Source of the DNA: Tritrichomonas musculus | Taxonomy: Eukaryota; Parabasalia; Tritrichomonadida; Tritrichomonadidae | Direction: 5' to 3' | Length of the DNA: 64,000 nucleotides | Assembly (NCBI GenBank): GCA_039105265.1 | Contig: JAPFFF010000045.1 | Location: 124,001 to 188,000, forward strand | Shown: positions 24,701 through 33,192 of the stretch, in pieces | How positions within the stretch are numbered: position 1 is the stretch's first letter | Layout: each line of letters opens with the position of its first letter | Position numbers and translations under genes: made by a program | Notes under the pieces: model-generated | Database searches by the model: none | What the model was told of the DNA's origin: nothing | What the model saw: only the letters and a program-made list of their open reading frames with translations

Positions 24701-24993
24701 AGAAGTTATTAGTTAATGGATTAGAATTCAAGACAATCATTCATAACTTTGCATCAAAGATTGAAGATGAGTTAACATTATTTACACTATTTCAAGCCAT
24801 TAATGCTTTGTCCGACCAATACCGTGAACTTGCATATCAAAAGGTATATAATTCATGTCAATTCACAGCGAAAGCACATGAACGATTCAGTGAAACTAAA
24901 GACAAATTGAGTGATCAAAAATATAACATCAGTGTTTTAACCAAAATCATCAGAATTTATAATAACGAGTATTATGAAAAGTATTTAAAGTAA
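21733..24993 (+). CDS. PolB: 5'-truncated DNA polymerase B fused to a primase-like domain
   Basis: Similarity to the other PolBs starts abruptly at DAKQFNSRWD (about 21762), so the OTU-like, zinc and first exonuclease motifs are missing. Exo III (YNDNDVE), the HNH insert (CHLCGEHF, LDRINNEIGH), motif A (DFNSLYPSSF), motif B (KISMNGSYGYDGMN) and motif C (ADTDSAYF) remain. The reading frame has no ATG upstream of residue 30. Unlike the other two PolBs, it continues about 350 residues past GLTANDY. This part has GIGIIDIDI (D839, D841 counted from 21733), SGSGGLHIY (H877), EVDYM (D904) and MLPGSYNQKGEY, the order of motifs of archaeo-eukaryotic primases, then a helical PriCT-like tail. It may be a pseudogene because of the truncation. 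Confidence 0.75.
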   Translation: MSWSIVLSDAKQFNSRWDYLLSYNDNDVEMMIKPIDNLINLNAEYNVDLISNLSLSKNSVAIKYALAYKDFDPTANYDIINQSNTFVPSKKWWAYKCDCYYYQDEKFNQFNPKKPQRCLEKCVSEDDFDEFMKIYIDVETGCCHLCGEHFTNSNKPTLDRINNEIGHELSNCKLACELCNKLRKCDDDKITRLRIQLKKFCKLNKLPMTITNEDEYHDLREGITGGLSMVMHRQNLRGITHINKFKVVPNDESLKVISYDNANVVSHVVGVDFNSLYPSSFSSNHHEFNPYHGGIMYMPGSLIARFNCYDADGKKNEDVYKKCMKIIHSKHRYDPNPSMIFRTKVKLECPPDKINSLINFPPVFRNFNIKNDEQTIGSYMYTYGKSNGISVIDKTDTKLTMTLDTMGEYKSFGCYYLWFLIGLGIKVVDVLNLSLYEANKAFNPFVNEFMKKRQDIIAGVTNGNEKFYKISMNGSYGYDGMNTEKYGKVKICDSDKAFQSIISDTYINGYKLSDNNYLIQSNPKTYRCKTCLQAAFFTLDNAKFWYLTFIYKFMYKCLDTERFHLTSADTDSAYFAVAGDLNDSIDQVFNHIIKDKSFYEKHIYKFMPDPMLNSVYDEKKILGCCVEKYGENQIALCPKCYTIWNNTSGETKSLKLKGVSLKTNKIVSADYKDIIDTQCVKSGKNVNLQINSHMMSRVTINKNALTGFHNKMIVLPNQACAPFIKGLTANDYEVGNEIPSQDSTELLSNETINEIDFASSLKAVDELIEKYDRLYENQNFIDVNQSLRDRLYGCYTNTFNYQKHGQDFDNKEVDADFEVGQSGRVLYVNETEGIGIIDIDINKKLSEEKRSQIKKSIMNKLTDKDLVVVQSGSGGLHIYTNNDIDDLRKNANIKCYSCCDYEVDYMTHSNRCESQACIMLPGSYNQKGEYKFIRGSYDSIIKHTTSQVTEMLGITLELDIIDVSKEMIIDENKILDLYYDIDEPHDLEYEKLLVNGLEFKTIIHNFASKIEDELTLFTLFQAINALSDQYRELAYQKVYNSCQFTAKAHERFSETKDKLSDQKYNISVLTKIIRIYNNEYYEKYLK

Positions 24994-26664
24994 GCTCAAA
25001 CGGTAACGAGGTAATAATTGTGTTGTCTTTTTGCCATTAACAACGCCAACAACTTCATACAAACCATTTCTGAATCCATTAACTGTAAATTCTCCTGGTT
25101 GAATTATTGATCGACGTTTCATCATTGAATCTTTTTCATTATATACTTTAACTCTTTGTCCTTCATTAATTTTGAACGTTGGTTTGTTAATGATTTCATA
25201 ATTGGCTTTAGTAATTTGTCGAACAATGTAATTTTCAAGTTCTGGATCATCATTAACCATTTTTGGTGTAACACTAAATCCAGCCCATTTACTTAAACCT
25301 TTGTGTGGAGCATTATTGTATTGTCTAACGATTTCTTTCATGACATTGGGAGTGATTGTACCAATTTTCATGTTATAAGCCATGTCTCTGATAGTTCTGA
25401 TGACTCTATCGATAATTCCTAATGAACTATGTAATGGATCAGTCTTTGTATTCTGTTCTTTTTTCATGAAATCAGGATATACTGTTTTAAATTGACGAGG
25501 AACAGGTTTGAAGTCAATGTTGTGTGAATTATAAAATGAATCCCACGCTAATTTTGAATTAAAGGCAGACTCACCATCACCAGTTAAGTGTCGAACAATC
25601 ATAGGACTTTGTAACGGGCTTTGCCTTCCACCGTCAATCATCTTCTGTAATGCTTTCAAATATGATATAGTTGATTTGGTATTTCGTTTTGAAAACTTTC
25701 CCTCACTTATTTCATCATTAATCAATTCAACATAGAGGTATTTAGTGTTAACGTTGATGGCAACCAGATATACTAACTTATCGATGAACATTAAATCAAT
25801 CACGTACGTATACCTTGATGCAACCTTATGTAATTGAAACTGTTTTATATTTTGTTTTAGTGGAAATGATGCTTTGACTTCTGGATGTAATTCTTTTAGT
25901 TGTGGCTGAAGTGACTTAATAGCTTTAACTTTATCCTTACTTTTGAAACCAATGAATCCCGTTAACGGTGACTCATCATATGTGATTGTTGTTCCTGGCT
26001 GATGAAAGAACTTATTTTTATACTCTTCATACCATTCATGAATTGATTTACGACCTCTATTCCATCCTGAAGTGACTTTAATAAATTCATCCAGTGATAA
26101 TAATTCATCAGTGTGTTCAACAACGAATTTATTCAATCTATCAGTGAATGTGTCATATCTGATACGTGTTATGTCTTCTTTTGGGTGTGCTTCATCCCAT
26201 AATCGTTCGTATTCGTCATAAATTCTCCTTCTATCTTCGTTAAGTAATGGTTGAAATGACTTGAGCAAACATGCCTGTTGAAATGAAGTTTTAGTTTTGT
26301 TTTTGTGAACCTTAGCGAACAAATCCTCTTTTGCTCGTTTAATTGCATAATTGTATTCATCTCTTCTATGCATTTCAAGTTCATCTTCAATGATTTTACA
26401 TTGTTTCTTCACTTTTGATTCAATTTCTGCATAATTTTTCATGATGAAGTCTGATATTTCTTGATTGTTAACAGTAATGTTGTTCTTCATGAGCCAATAC
26501 TTAATGTAATTCACTACTTCTTTCAAAAATGTGTCTTGATTATATGAGGTGAAGTGCTTTACAATGTATGATACAATGTCTTTGGTGTGTTGTGAAAGGG
26601 TCCAACTCTGTACGAACTGAGTTCGCGGGATCTTTGATCCTTGGGGAGCGTAAGCGATTGACAT
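24985..26664 (-). CDS. Maverick rve-type integrase (559 aa)
   Basis: Longer and only distantly similar to the integrases of A and B. The catalytic core is YVIDLMFIDK (first Asp), VNTKYLYVEL, HLTGDGESAF (second Asp), then LGIIDRVIRTIRDMA (third acidic residue, Asp in place of Glu) and YNNAPHKGLSKWAG, the Y-N-N-x-P-H block typical of integrases of this class. A long helical N-terminal part (residues 1-250) precedes it. The C-terminus (RVKVYNEKD, QPGEFTVNGFRNGLYEVVGVVN) resembles a small SH3- or chromo-like beta domain. The extreme N-terminus (SKIPRTQF) contains a paired mini-hairpin. The tail overlaps PolB by 9 bp. Confidence 0.8.
   Translation of the reverse strand: MSIAYAPQGSKIPRTQFVQSWTLSQHTKDIVSYIVKHFTSYNQDTFLKEVVNYIKYWLMKNNITVNNQEISDFIMKNYAEIESKVKKQCKIIEDELEMHRRDEYNYAIKRAKEDLFAKVHKNKTKTSFQQACLLKSFQPLLNEDRRRIYDEYERLWDEAHPKEDITRIRYDTFTDRLNKFVVEHTDELLSLDEFIKVTSGWNRGRKSIHEWYEEYKNKFFHQPGTTITYDESPLTGFIGFKSKDKVKAIKSLQPQLKELHPEVKASFPLKQNIKQFQLHKVASRYTYVIDLMFIDKLVYLVAINVNTKYLYVELINDEISEGKFSKRNTKSTISYLKALQKMIDGGRQSPLQSPMIVRHLTGDGESAFNSKLAWDSFYNSHNIDFKPVPRQFKTVYPDFMKKEQNTKTDPLHSSLGIIDRVIRTIRDMAYNMKIGTITPNVMKEIVRQYNNAPHKGLSKWAGFSVTPKMVNDDPELENYIVRQITKANYEIINKPTFKINEGQRVKVYNEKDSMMKRRSIIQPGEFTVNGFRNGLYEVVGVVNGKKTTQLLPRYRLSLL
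26613..26640. repeat. Paired mini-hairpin (family 1) in integrase N-terminus
   Basis: CGAAC-TGA-GTTCG, 2 bp, then GGATC-TTT-GATCC: architecture 5+3+5, 2, 5+3+5. It has exactly the same plan and size (28 bp) as the copy at 55591-55618 and shares one arm pair (GGATC/GATCC) with it. Confidence 0.8.
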
Positions 26665-26713
26665 TTATTCTATTTATTTTATTTTAAAAATATTTTTTAC
26701 CAACACTGAAAGG

Positions 26714-26965
26714 ATGAACTTCACTTCTGGATCTACTTCCTTAACTCTTCCAGCGCTTAAACAACGACATGAAAGGAAAACATTCGCGACACCAACATTG
26801 AAATCCATTAACGCACGTCTTCAATATTACCGTAAAGTATTGAATCAACCTGAACCAGTAAATGAAAAAAGTAAACGTCAACGTCAACGAATTCAGCAAA
26901 AATATGATCATTGTATGAAAGTAAGGAAGTTATTAAATAATGCTATTAAGAATCTTTATAACTAA
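26714..26965 (+). CDS. Small very basic protein (83 aa)
   Basis: Lys/Arg-rich throughout (LKQRHERKTFATPTLKSINARLQYYRK, KSKRQRQRIQQKYDHCMKVRK) and mostly helical after residue 25. There is no clear homologue in A or B, although these carry other short basic proteins in comparable numbers. A DNA-condensing core protein or a regulatory protein is possible. It is divergent from the integrase, with about 50 bp between the starts, and overlaps the convergent gene 26946-27197 by 20 bp. Confidence 0.5.
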   Translation: MNFTSGSTSLTLPALKQRHERKTFATPTLKSINARLQYYRKVLNQPEPVNEKSKRQRQRIQQKYDHCMKVRKLLNNAIKNLYN

Positions 26966-27197
26966 CGACTTCACCTTTGTCATCAAATTGAATGTATCCA
27001 TCATTTTTGAAATATTGTGCAACTGGATTATGTGAATTATCAAATTTTGGTAATATTTGTGCAACTTGACCAACAATTGGTAACTTTTCCATTATTGATT
27101 TCGTTTTATTCCACCCAAATTTGAATCCATCAGCGAAATCTTTAGCGAATGATTTGACTTTACCAGCTAATTTTTTGAACCAACTACCAAAAGCCAT
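26946..27197 (-). CDS. Short amphipathic virion-like peptide (83 aa)
   Basis: It begins MAFGSWFKKLAGKVKSFAKDFADGF, resembling both the 58265-58531 peptide (MAFGSWFKNLV) and the A/B peptides (KVKSFAQKA). After the Lys-rich amphipathic helix comes LPIVGQVAQILPKF, comparable to the FIPGVGQVVDAI segment of element A. Element C therefore has two peptides of this type, one near each end. A minor virion or membrane-active role is inferred by analogy. Confidence 0.55.
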   Translation of the reverse strand: MAFGSWFKKLAGKVKSFAKDFADGFKFGWNKTKSIMEKLPIVGQVAQILPKFDNSHNPVAQYFKNDGYIQFDDKGEVVSYKDS

Positions 27198-27280
27198 ACC
27201 TTGAATTATTTAATTAAAATTAAAATTGATTTTCACACAATCAATAATTAATGAAGTAATATTTTTATTCGAAATTAAAT

Positions 27281-27955
27281 ATGACATTAAAACAAGCACG
27301 AATATTAAGCAGTGAGACTGATAACACAATTAAGCAGGAACAAAATACTAACGTTAATATTAACATAAAACCACCACAGAGATGTCAGACAAGATCTAAT
27401 TCAATTCCTCTTTATCCAAATCCTCAACCAACAAATCCAAACATAAATTTTACTCAAGTGAGCCAACCAATGGATACTCAACAGGTTGGTCAAATTTCAG
27501 ATTCTCCGATGATGAATCAGGATTCTCAATCGCAATCTCAACAACAAACAAACAACAGTTACCCATTAATGCAAGACAGAGGAATCTCAGATTTAGGCAT
27601 TGAACTTGATACATTAGATAAGAAGAATCAATTCCTTGAAATGATAGTTGAAATGTATGAAACGAATCCATTAAAAATAAACTCATATGTTGTTTGTAAG
27701 TCATCGTTATTAATGAATATGATTAAACTGTTAACTGAATGTGAGAAAGTTGATTTGGTTATTGATGATTCAGATATTGGTTGTGGTTGTGGTGCATCTA
27801 GGACTTCGTCCCGACCAAAGGTCAGTACAAAAATATTAAAGATTGATAAGACATTGGTCACTAAAGATGGTAAAACTGAGGAATTAAAGTACTGTTACAA
27901 TAACATTTATACTGAATTCATAAAGTACAACATTAGCCTTAAATTAACATACTAA
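27281..27955 (+). CDS. Conserved 193-aa-family protein (224 aa)
   Basis: Element C member of the family described at 18909-19490: KQARILSSETD at the start, NVNINIKPP, a long Gln/Pro/Ser linker, then RGISDLGIELDTLDKKNQFLE, INSYVVCKSSLLMNMIKLL, a Cys pair (GCGCG) and ILKIDKTLVTKDGKTEELKYCYNNIY. Between the Cys cluster and ILKIDK it has about eight extra residues (SRTSSRPK) compared with the element B protein, and these are encoded by a paired mini-hairpin (27801-27823). Function unknown. Confidence 0.6.
   Translation: MTLKQARILSSETDNTIKQEQNTNVNINIKPPQRCQTRSNSIPLYPNPQPTNPNINFTQVSQPMDTQQVGQISDSPMMNQDSQSQSQQQTNNSYPLMQDRGISDLGIELDTLDKKNQFLEMIVEMYETNPLKINSYVVCKSSLLMNMIKLLTECEKVDLVIDDSDIGCGCGASRTSSRPKVSTKILKIDKTLVTKDGKTEELKYCYNNIYTEFIKYNISLKLTY
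27801..27823. repeat. Paired mini-hairpin (family 1) in coding sequence
   Basis: GGAC-TTC-GTCC, one base, then GACC-AAA-GGTC. It encodes the extra residues RTSSRPK that homologues at 18909 and 32557 lack. Confidence 0.75.
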
Positions 27956-28006
27956 AGAATAACATTATTTTTAATTTAATTTATTTTTTTTAACGAGTAA
28001 ATAAAC

Positions 28007-28705
28007 ATGATGACCAACAACGTTGAAGAGTGTAAGATCACCATTAATGATGAAACTTTTACAAAAGGAACTTATAACGGTATTTCTATAATAATTCGAG
28101 ATAAAGATGGATTCATTAATGCAACAGATATGTGCAATCAGTTTAACAAAAGATTTAGAAAATTGTTTGAAAATCATTCCTGGCAGGAGTATTTTAATGT
28201 ATTTTCATGTGAATATACCAGGGGCCCGAATTCCGGCGGGTGCTCTGATGACGGTGAATTCATGTACCAAATTAATAAAGGAATTCCTGATAAGCTAAAA
28301 CAGTTAAGAGGAACATATGTTGATCCACGATTAATAAATTATATTGCAATCTGGTGCTCACCTGTTTATGCAATCTATGTCGGAAAAATAATGGATTCAG
28401 TTAATGATAAAGTACATGAGATTCTTCATGAAAAGCAATTACCAGACACAGCTGAGAATGCAAAACCTGTATTCGTTGAAGTTGCAAAACAAATTGCTCC
28501 GTCGATTAAATCAGTAGCTGAACAACAATGCTGGGGAGTAAGAGATGATGTACACAGTCTTGATTCATGGGAGAGAGATGATCTTTGTCGATACATCGAT
28601 GATTACAAGAAGATTAAAGAAAGATTGAATGAAGTAGAGAGAAAAATAAATGTATATGGTTCATTTGTTCAACGATATCATCCTGAATTTAAAATAAATG
28701 ACTGA
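28007..28705 (+). CDS. KilA-N domain DNA-binding protein (232 aa)
   Basis: The KilA-N domain spans residues about 20-145: GTYNGISIIIRDKDGFINATDMC opens it in the classical way (I-N-A-T-x-[ML]-C), then W-Q-E-Y, and GTYVDPRLINYIAIWCSPVYAIYV closes it. The C-terminal half is helical and differs from the A and B paralogues. A GC-rich insertion encoding TRGPNSGG sits between the helical part and the last block, at the site of the 24-bp palindromes in the other two genes. The gene is on the strand opposite the fibre gene, ending 2 bp from it. Confidence 0.75.
   Translation: MMTNNVEECKITINDETFTKGTYNGISIIIRDKDGFINATDMCNQFNKRFRKLFENHSWQEYFNVFSCEYTRGPNSGGCSDDGEFMYQINKGIPDKLKQLRGTYVDPRLINYIAIWCSPVYAIYVGKIMDSVNDKVHEILHEKQLPDTAENAKPVFVEVAKQIAPSIKSVAEQQCWGVRDDVHSLDSWERDDLCRYIDDYKKIKERLNEVERKINVYGSFVQRYHPEFKIND
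28219..28242. repeat. 24-bp palindrome (family 2) inside KilA-N gene
   Basis: CAG, GG, GCCCG, loop AATT, CCGGC, GG, GTG. The arms are imperfect (one mismatch in the inner stem, one in the outer). An identical 24-bp copy is at 56041-56064. Confidence 0.65.
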
Positions 28706-28707
28706 AT

Positions 28708-30737
28708 TTAAGATTTGAATACAGCTAACATATTTTCATTAATTGTACCAGTGATGATTCCAACAGTAGTTCTTCGTATTTTTGATGTTATCGCGGTGGC
28801 TCCAGTTATTATTTTTAGAACGTTATCGTCATCTACAAACACTTCATCCCCGATTGAGTAACATGAGGTATCTTTAACTTTAACTAAATAGTCACCACCT
28901 GAAGCAAATGTTACACATTTGTTATCAACATCAATAGAAGTGCATATACCTATGAAAGTGTTCCATTTACCATTAGTCTTTACTGAACAAATACAATCCG
29001 TAGTGTCTGATTCAGTGCTTGATATGAAAGACTTAGTTGATTTGTCATATCTGTAAACATTACCTGTCATATATACAGGTGCACCAATGATGAAATCATT
29101 AATTGAATTCATTGATTCTTCAATTGGACAGTAATGAGTAATAGTTGTGTTGCTTCCTTGGCTTGTTACTGTTCCCGTTACTGTTAAATTACCATTTATT
29201 GTTGCATCACCATTTTTGGCAACGTATTTTTCATCACATTCAGTCTTTAAAACCAATTCATCATCATATTCAACTTCACCTTCATATTCTGCTGATGTAA
29301 TTATAACACCATATGTTCCAAAATAATCATATAATGCTCCTGTTGCTTCTTCCCAATATAAATAACAGGAACCTCCAATATTATATTTATGTGCAATTGT
29401 TCCATGTCTTTCTTCTGTTTCTTGTGTTTGGTATATGATATCGAATTTATAATCAGTAAAAGGTACATTACCAATCAAATGTGCTCCTTCATGAAATGTA
29501 ATAAATGATGTTCCTCCAAAATTCATCGTTATTCCTTCTGGTTCATAAATCCCTATAGTAATAGGTAATTGTTGAATAACTTTTTTTGATACGTTAACAG
29601 TCAAATCTTCTTTCTTTCTATATTCATTTAATGTTGTCGTTAATGTTTCATTATTGACTAAATCATCTGGTATTGTTGGGATATCCGTTTTCAATGCATA
29701 ATTATTTTTTATGAAATTCATATTTGGAATACAATATTCATCATAAACATCAGGTTCGTATGAATAACTTACTGATTCTAAATCCACAACATAGTTATCA
29801 TTATATCTGAATGATCCAGCGTAATAGCGATAATAAATAGACAAAGTATTTTCACCTTTCTTGTAATGATAATATTCTGCATCTTCACTATCATACAAAT
29901 ATTCTCCTGAAATATCTTCATTATTGCAAGAGCCTTTTACTATTAATGATGATTTCTTTAAGATTTCGCATAAATTTCCATCCAAATTTACGACATGCGT
30001 TCTTCTATCTTCATCATTGGTTGTTCCGTTTATGAAGTATGTAGTGATTGATAATTCTTGAGTTATATTTTCGGTTGATAATATGTCTTCTTTCTTCAAA
30101 TAATTCTGGAGATTCGTAAGTTTCACATAATTGTTATTCAAGTGTTCCTTTAATACATTTCCCAAAACTAAATGATTATTGGTCCAAGTTGATTCATCAT
30201 TTGTTGTAAATCCATCAATGAGAATATCATTGCCATCATCATCGTAAAACCTAAATACTGTTTTAGGACTAATTGAAATGAAAGCATCAAGTCTATCATC
30301 ATCAGTAATTCTACCAATTTTCATAAAATCACCAATACGCATTACACCTCTGAATATTGTTAAGTTAGTGAATTTGTTTGGCTTAATATGAGTGAATAAA
30401 TCAAAGTATTTGTAATCATTAATGTCTGTGCTTTCATTAAGATCATTTGAATCATCATCAGGAATTAATCGATGAAACATATCTTCAATATTTCTAACTG
30501 ATTGTTCATAATCTGTTTGTGAATTAATTTGTATTGCTGGAATAGGACTACCTGCCATTGATCCATGTTCAACTGGTCTAGCCGTTAATGATTCAACTGA
30601 TGAATTTGTTGCTGCAGATGATGAACTTGCTGTTTCTTCTGATAAATTTTCAATAATAGGTGTTGGTTCTCTACGTCGAAGTATTTTAGTTCCGCAATTT
30701 TCAAATAACCATGATCCAGCTTTCCATCCAATACCAA
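28708..30737 (-). pseudogene. Fibre gene of element C, 3' part (split by element B)
   Basis: This is the C-terminal 676 codons of the giant fibre protein whose 5' part is at 51757-55462. It begins with WKAGSWLFENCG-type sequence, then Ser/Ala-rich linkers and beta-rich modules including FHEGAHLIGNVPFTDYKFDI, and ends with the shared tip domain (THYCPIEESMNSINDF through TTVGIITG and MLAVFKS). The open frame runs a further 43 bp into element B, giving an accidental start. Without B the frame is continuous with the upstream part. A block of about 450 bp (29220-29680) is nearly identical to the fibre of element A. Confidence 0.75.
30732..30737. repeat. Target-site duplication TACCAA, left copy
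   Basis: TACCAA directly before AGTAGTGATG. It is matched by TACCAA 51751-51756 directly after CATCACTACT. Six-base duplications are characteristic of Maverick integration. Confidence 0.92.
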
Positions 30738-30951
30738 AGTAGTGATGTATGTGCGTATTGGGGGTCAGATAATAAATCACATCTGGCGGCCTACCCCATG
30801 TTAGTCGCTCAAGGGTTTCATGCGATTTTCCTTATTTTTAACCCCATTTTCAGAACTCAAGGTTTTATAGCTCACTGTCTACAACACTGTGAGCCCCAAC
30901 TATGAAACTCAATGATTTCTAGCACTTTTTTGGAGTCGAATAATTTGAGCC
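30738..30951. repeat. Element B left terminal inverted repeat (214 bp)
   Basis: It pairs base for base with the complement of 51537-51750. Similarity ends at 30951/51537, beyond which the two flanks differ (CAGAATC against TCCAATT in the same orientation). Confidence 0.92.
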
Positions 30952-31009
30952 CCAGAATCACCAAAGAGCAAACCAAATATTTTTTTTTAAATTTTTATTT
31001 TCACTACAA

Positions 31010-31462
31010 ATGAGCACTCAACTGAAAGTCTATGAGTATATCAATTCTTTCATTTCATTATTGGAAACACCAGAAGATTTCAAGCACTGCGATTTCACAT
31101 TGCTTTGTGATAAATATCCTATCAATTCTGGGAAATCAAATTATCTTGCGAAAGTGTTATACATTTCACTACAAACACCTGATAAAACAATTAGATTCTA
31201 CCCTGATAAAATCAAAGAAATGGGTTTCGAATATGTTGTTTTAACATCAAATGCGAGACGAAGAATCAATATCAATTCACCAGAATTCTTTGTAAACGGT
31301 AATACAGAAAAACAAGTATTTAAGGAGCATCCATTTTATAACTACTCTATTGAGCGAATTAATAAAGCAAACAAAGAAATTCTATTAAAGCTGAGAGAGA
31401 AATATGATATACCAGAACCAACAATATTTAAGGGTACTCATCAAAATATTGTATTAGACTAA
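31010..31462 (+). CDS. Conserved 153-aa-family protein (150 aa)
   Basis: Homologue of 20560-21021. VYEYINSFISLLE opens the protein; FKHCDFTLLCDKYPINSGKSNY, AKVLYISL, EYVVLTSNARRRIN and FYNYSIERI follow, and it ends HQNIVLD. It is the first gene inside the left terminal repeat, pointing inward toward the ATPase, as in element A. Upstream are a T-run and TTTTTATTTTCACTACAA before the ATG. No enzyme motif is recognised. Confidence 0.6.
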   Translation: MSTQLKVYEYINSFISLLETPEDFKHCDFTLLCDKYPINSGKSNYLAKVLYISLQTPDKTIRFYPDKIKEMGFEYVVLTSNARRRININSPEFFVNGNTEKQVFKEHPFYNYSIERINKANKEILLKLREKYDIPEPTIFKGTHQNIVLD

Positions 31463-31492
31463 AAAAATATACTTTGAATACACAATATTTTT

Positions 31493-32398
31493 TTACACAC
31501 AACTAATAAACTCTATACTACCTTCTCGTGTGTTCACCAAGATGAAATCATGATTTTTCATACAACAATATCTCCTCCACAAATCTTCGAATTCAATTGG
31601 CATAACAACTTGTTGGTATATATAACCCATTTTCTGTCGTGAAAATCCATTAAATATGAAGAAAGATGTGCAATTATTCTTGTAATCCGTCGGTATTGCT
31701 TTAAAGAATTGAACATTAACATAGACAATAGAATGTTTGTGCCGTAATTGAGTGATATAATTGGTAAAATAAGCTGATTTCAATAGCTTTGATTTAATGA
31801 AATCCTCACATAAAATGATAGTATTTAGAGGAGATTTTATTGAATTTAACTGTGAAATACATAAAAAGGAGAGCATCTTATTTATCTTCTCTTCACAAGC
31901 AAAGCTTGGGCTAGCAGAGCTGTCATCTAATCGAGTATTATTAACGTATTTATCATACAATTCTTTCCATAAATCAAGTTCTTTTAAGTAATTCTCAGCA
32001 TTTGAATCAGATATAACTTTTATAGGAAGTTTAATCAATTCTCGCTGTGCTTCAAATGTTGAATCATTTATAACTCCATTCTTACTAATATAAACAATTA
32101 AATGAGCAGCACCAGGGATTCTTGATATTTGAATAATATCACGCAATACAATATGAGATTTACCCTTGCCTTGAGCTCCAACAATGATGTTTAATGAATT
32201 ATAATTTGCGTAGATACCATCAGCAATTGGTCTAATAGATTCACTCAATATCTTGGATTCATTTTTTTTATACGCTTTACTCATCTCAATGTCGATGTTA
32301 AAAAAGGGTTTTACCTGAGGTTCAGCAAATAGCTCTTCTGAATCACTAGAATCTGAAAAAAACACTGTCGAATAATCAAACTTTGTAGGTTTAAGCAT
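31493..32398 (-). CDS. A32-like genome-packaging ATPase (301 aa)
   Basis: Walker A GAQGKGKSH lies near residue 83, Walker B is TIILCEDFIKSK, and QLRHKHSIVYVNVQFFKA and FFIFNGFSRQKMGYIYQQV match the element A enzyme, with which it is closely related. Between the Walker motifs it has roughly eight extra residues relative to element A (around DDSSASPSFAC), encoded by a paired mini-hairpin at 31896-31921. All catalytic positions are intact. Its tail faces the 153-aa gene at a distance of 30 bp. Confidence 0.8.
   Translation of the reverse strand: MLKPTKFDYSTVFFSDSSDSEELFAEPQVKPFFNIDIEMSKAYKKNESKILSESIRPIADGIYANYNSLNIIVGAQGKGKSHIVLRDIIQISRIPGAAHLIVYISKNGVINDSTFEAQRELIKLPIKVISDSNAENYLKELDLWKELYDKYVNNTRLDDSSASPSFACEEKINKMLSFLCISQLNSIKSPLNTIILCEDFIKSKLLKSAYFTNYITQLRHKHSIVYVNVQFFKAIPTDYKNNCTSFFIFNGFSRQKMGYIYQQVVMPIEFEDLWRRYCCMKNHDFILVNTREGSIEFISCV
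31896..31921. repeat. Paired mini-hairpin (family 1) in ATPase gene
   Basis: CAAGC-AAA-GCTTG (the same first stem as at 4850) followed by a shorter AGC-AGA-GCT. It lies in the stretch that element A's ATPase lacks, on the opposite coding strand to the 4850 copy. Confidence 0.65.
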
Positions 32399-32401
32399 TT
32401 C

Positions 32402-32533
32402 TTAGCAATAAAGTTTCTGTCGCATCTCTTCACTTAATTCAGGTGGTTCATCAGGTTTCAATGCTGATATTATCACAAATAACTCCATAACATTAACAGC
32501 TAGAATCATACATAAAAGTATCTCACAAAACAT
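32402..32533 (-). CDS. Micro membrane protein (43 aa)
   Basis: ATG at 32533, stop TAA at 32404-32402. Hydrophobic from residue 3 to about 28 (CEILLCMILAVNVMELFVII), then PDEPPELSEEMRQKLYC. It is the element B copy of the family described at 19501-19632, in the same position between the ATPase and the 193-aa family gene. Confidence 0.65.
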   Translation of the reverse strand: MFCEILLCMILAVNVMELFVIISALKPDEPPELSEEMRQKLYC

Positions 32534-32556
32534 TATTTCTTATTAAGAAAAAGTAA

Positions 32557-33165
32557 TTAGCAACAATATTTGAGTGATATGCCATATTTAACAAACTCTG
32601 TATAGACATGATTGTAGCAGTATTTTAGTTCTTCGGATTTACCATCTTTAGTGATTAATATCTTATCAATCTTTATCAGTTTTGCAACATAAGCAATACA
32701 ACAACCAGGCTCTTCATCTTCAATAACCAAATCAACTTTCTCACAATCTGTCAACAGCTTTATCATATCCATTAATAAGGTTGATTTACATACCACATAA
32801 GAGTTTACTTTTAATGGGTTATTCTCATACATCCCAACAAGCAACTCTAAAAATTTGTTTTTCTTTTCAAGTGAATCCAACTCATTTCCTAAATCTGCAA
32901 TTCCCCTTTCTTGGGCAACACTGTTGGTTTGAGGTATGTATTGAGAAGCAAAACCCTGTTGTGGGGTCGGCAATTTCATTGACTCGAACTCCGTTTGCGG
33001 TGGTATAGTAAAATTTACATTTTGTGGTTGTGGAACTTGTGGATATGCTACTGAAGAAGTGCGTTGAGGAGCTAATTTGATTTCTATATTTGTTTCTTGA
33101 CTCTGTTTCACACTTGCATCGTTTTCTGAAGATAATATACGTGCTTTATTCATAATACTTGACAT
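32557..33165 (-). CDS. Conserved 193-aa-family protein (202 aa)
   Basis: KARILSSENDASVKQSQETN and IEIKLAPQ open the protein, a Gln/Pro/Ser linker follows, then ERGIADLGNELDSLEKKNKFLE, MYENNPLKVNSYVVCKS, LLMDMIKLLTDCEKVDLVIED, a Cys pair (GCC) and LIKIDKILITKDGKSEELKYCYNHVY. It is the shortest C-terminal version, lacking the insertion found in element C. Function unknown; see 18909-19490 for the family. Confidence 0.6.
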   Translation of the reverse strand: MSSIMNKARILSSENDASVKQSQETNIEIKLAPQRTSSVAYPQVPQPQNVNFTIPPQTEFESMKLPTPQQGFASQYIPQTNSVAQERGIADLGNELDSLEKKNKFLELLVGMYENNPLKVNSYVVCKSTLLMDMIKLLTDCEKVDLVIEDEEPGCCIAYVAKLIKIDKILITKDGKSEELKYCYNHVYTEFVKYGISLKYCC

Positions 33166-33192
33166 TTCAGTACAAAAAAATCTCTATACATC

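Noticed and set aside
30738..30780. Natural N-terminus (MIYYLTPNTHIHHYF) for the 690-aa fibre frame
   Set aside because: These codons lie inside element B's terminal repeat; removal of element B joins the frame to 51757-55462, so the start is accidental.
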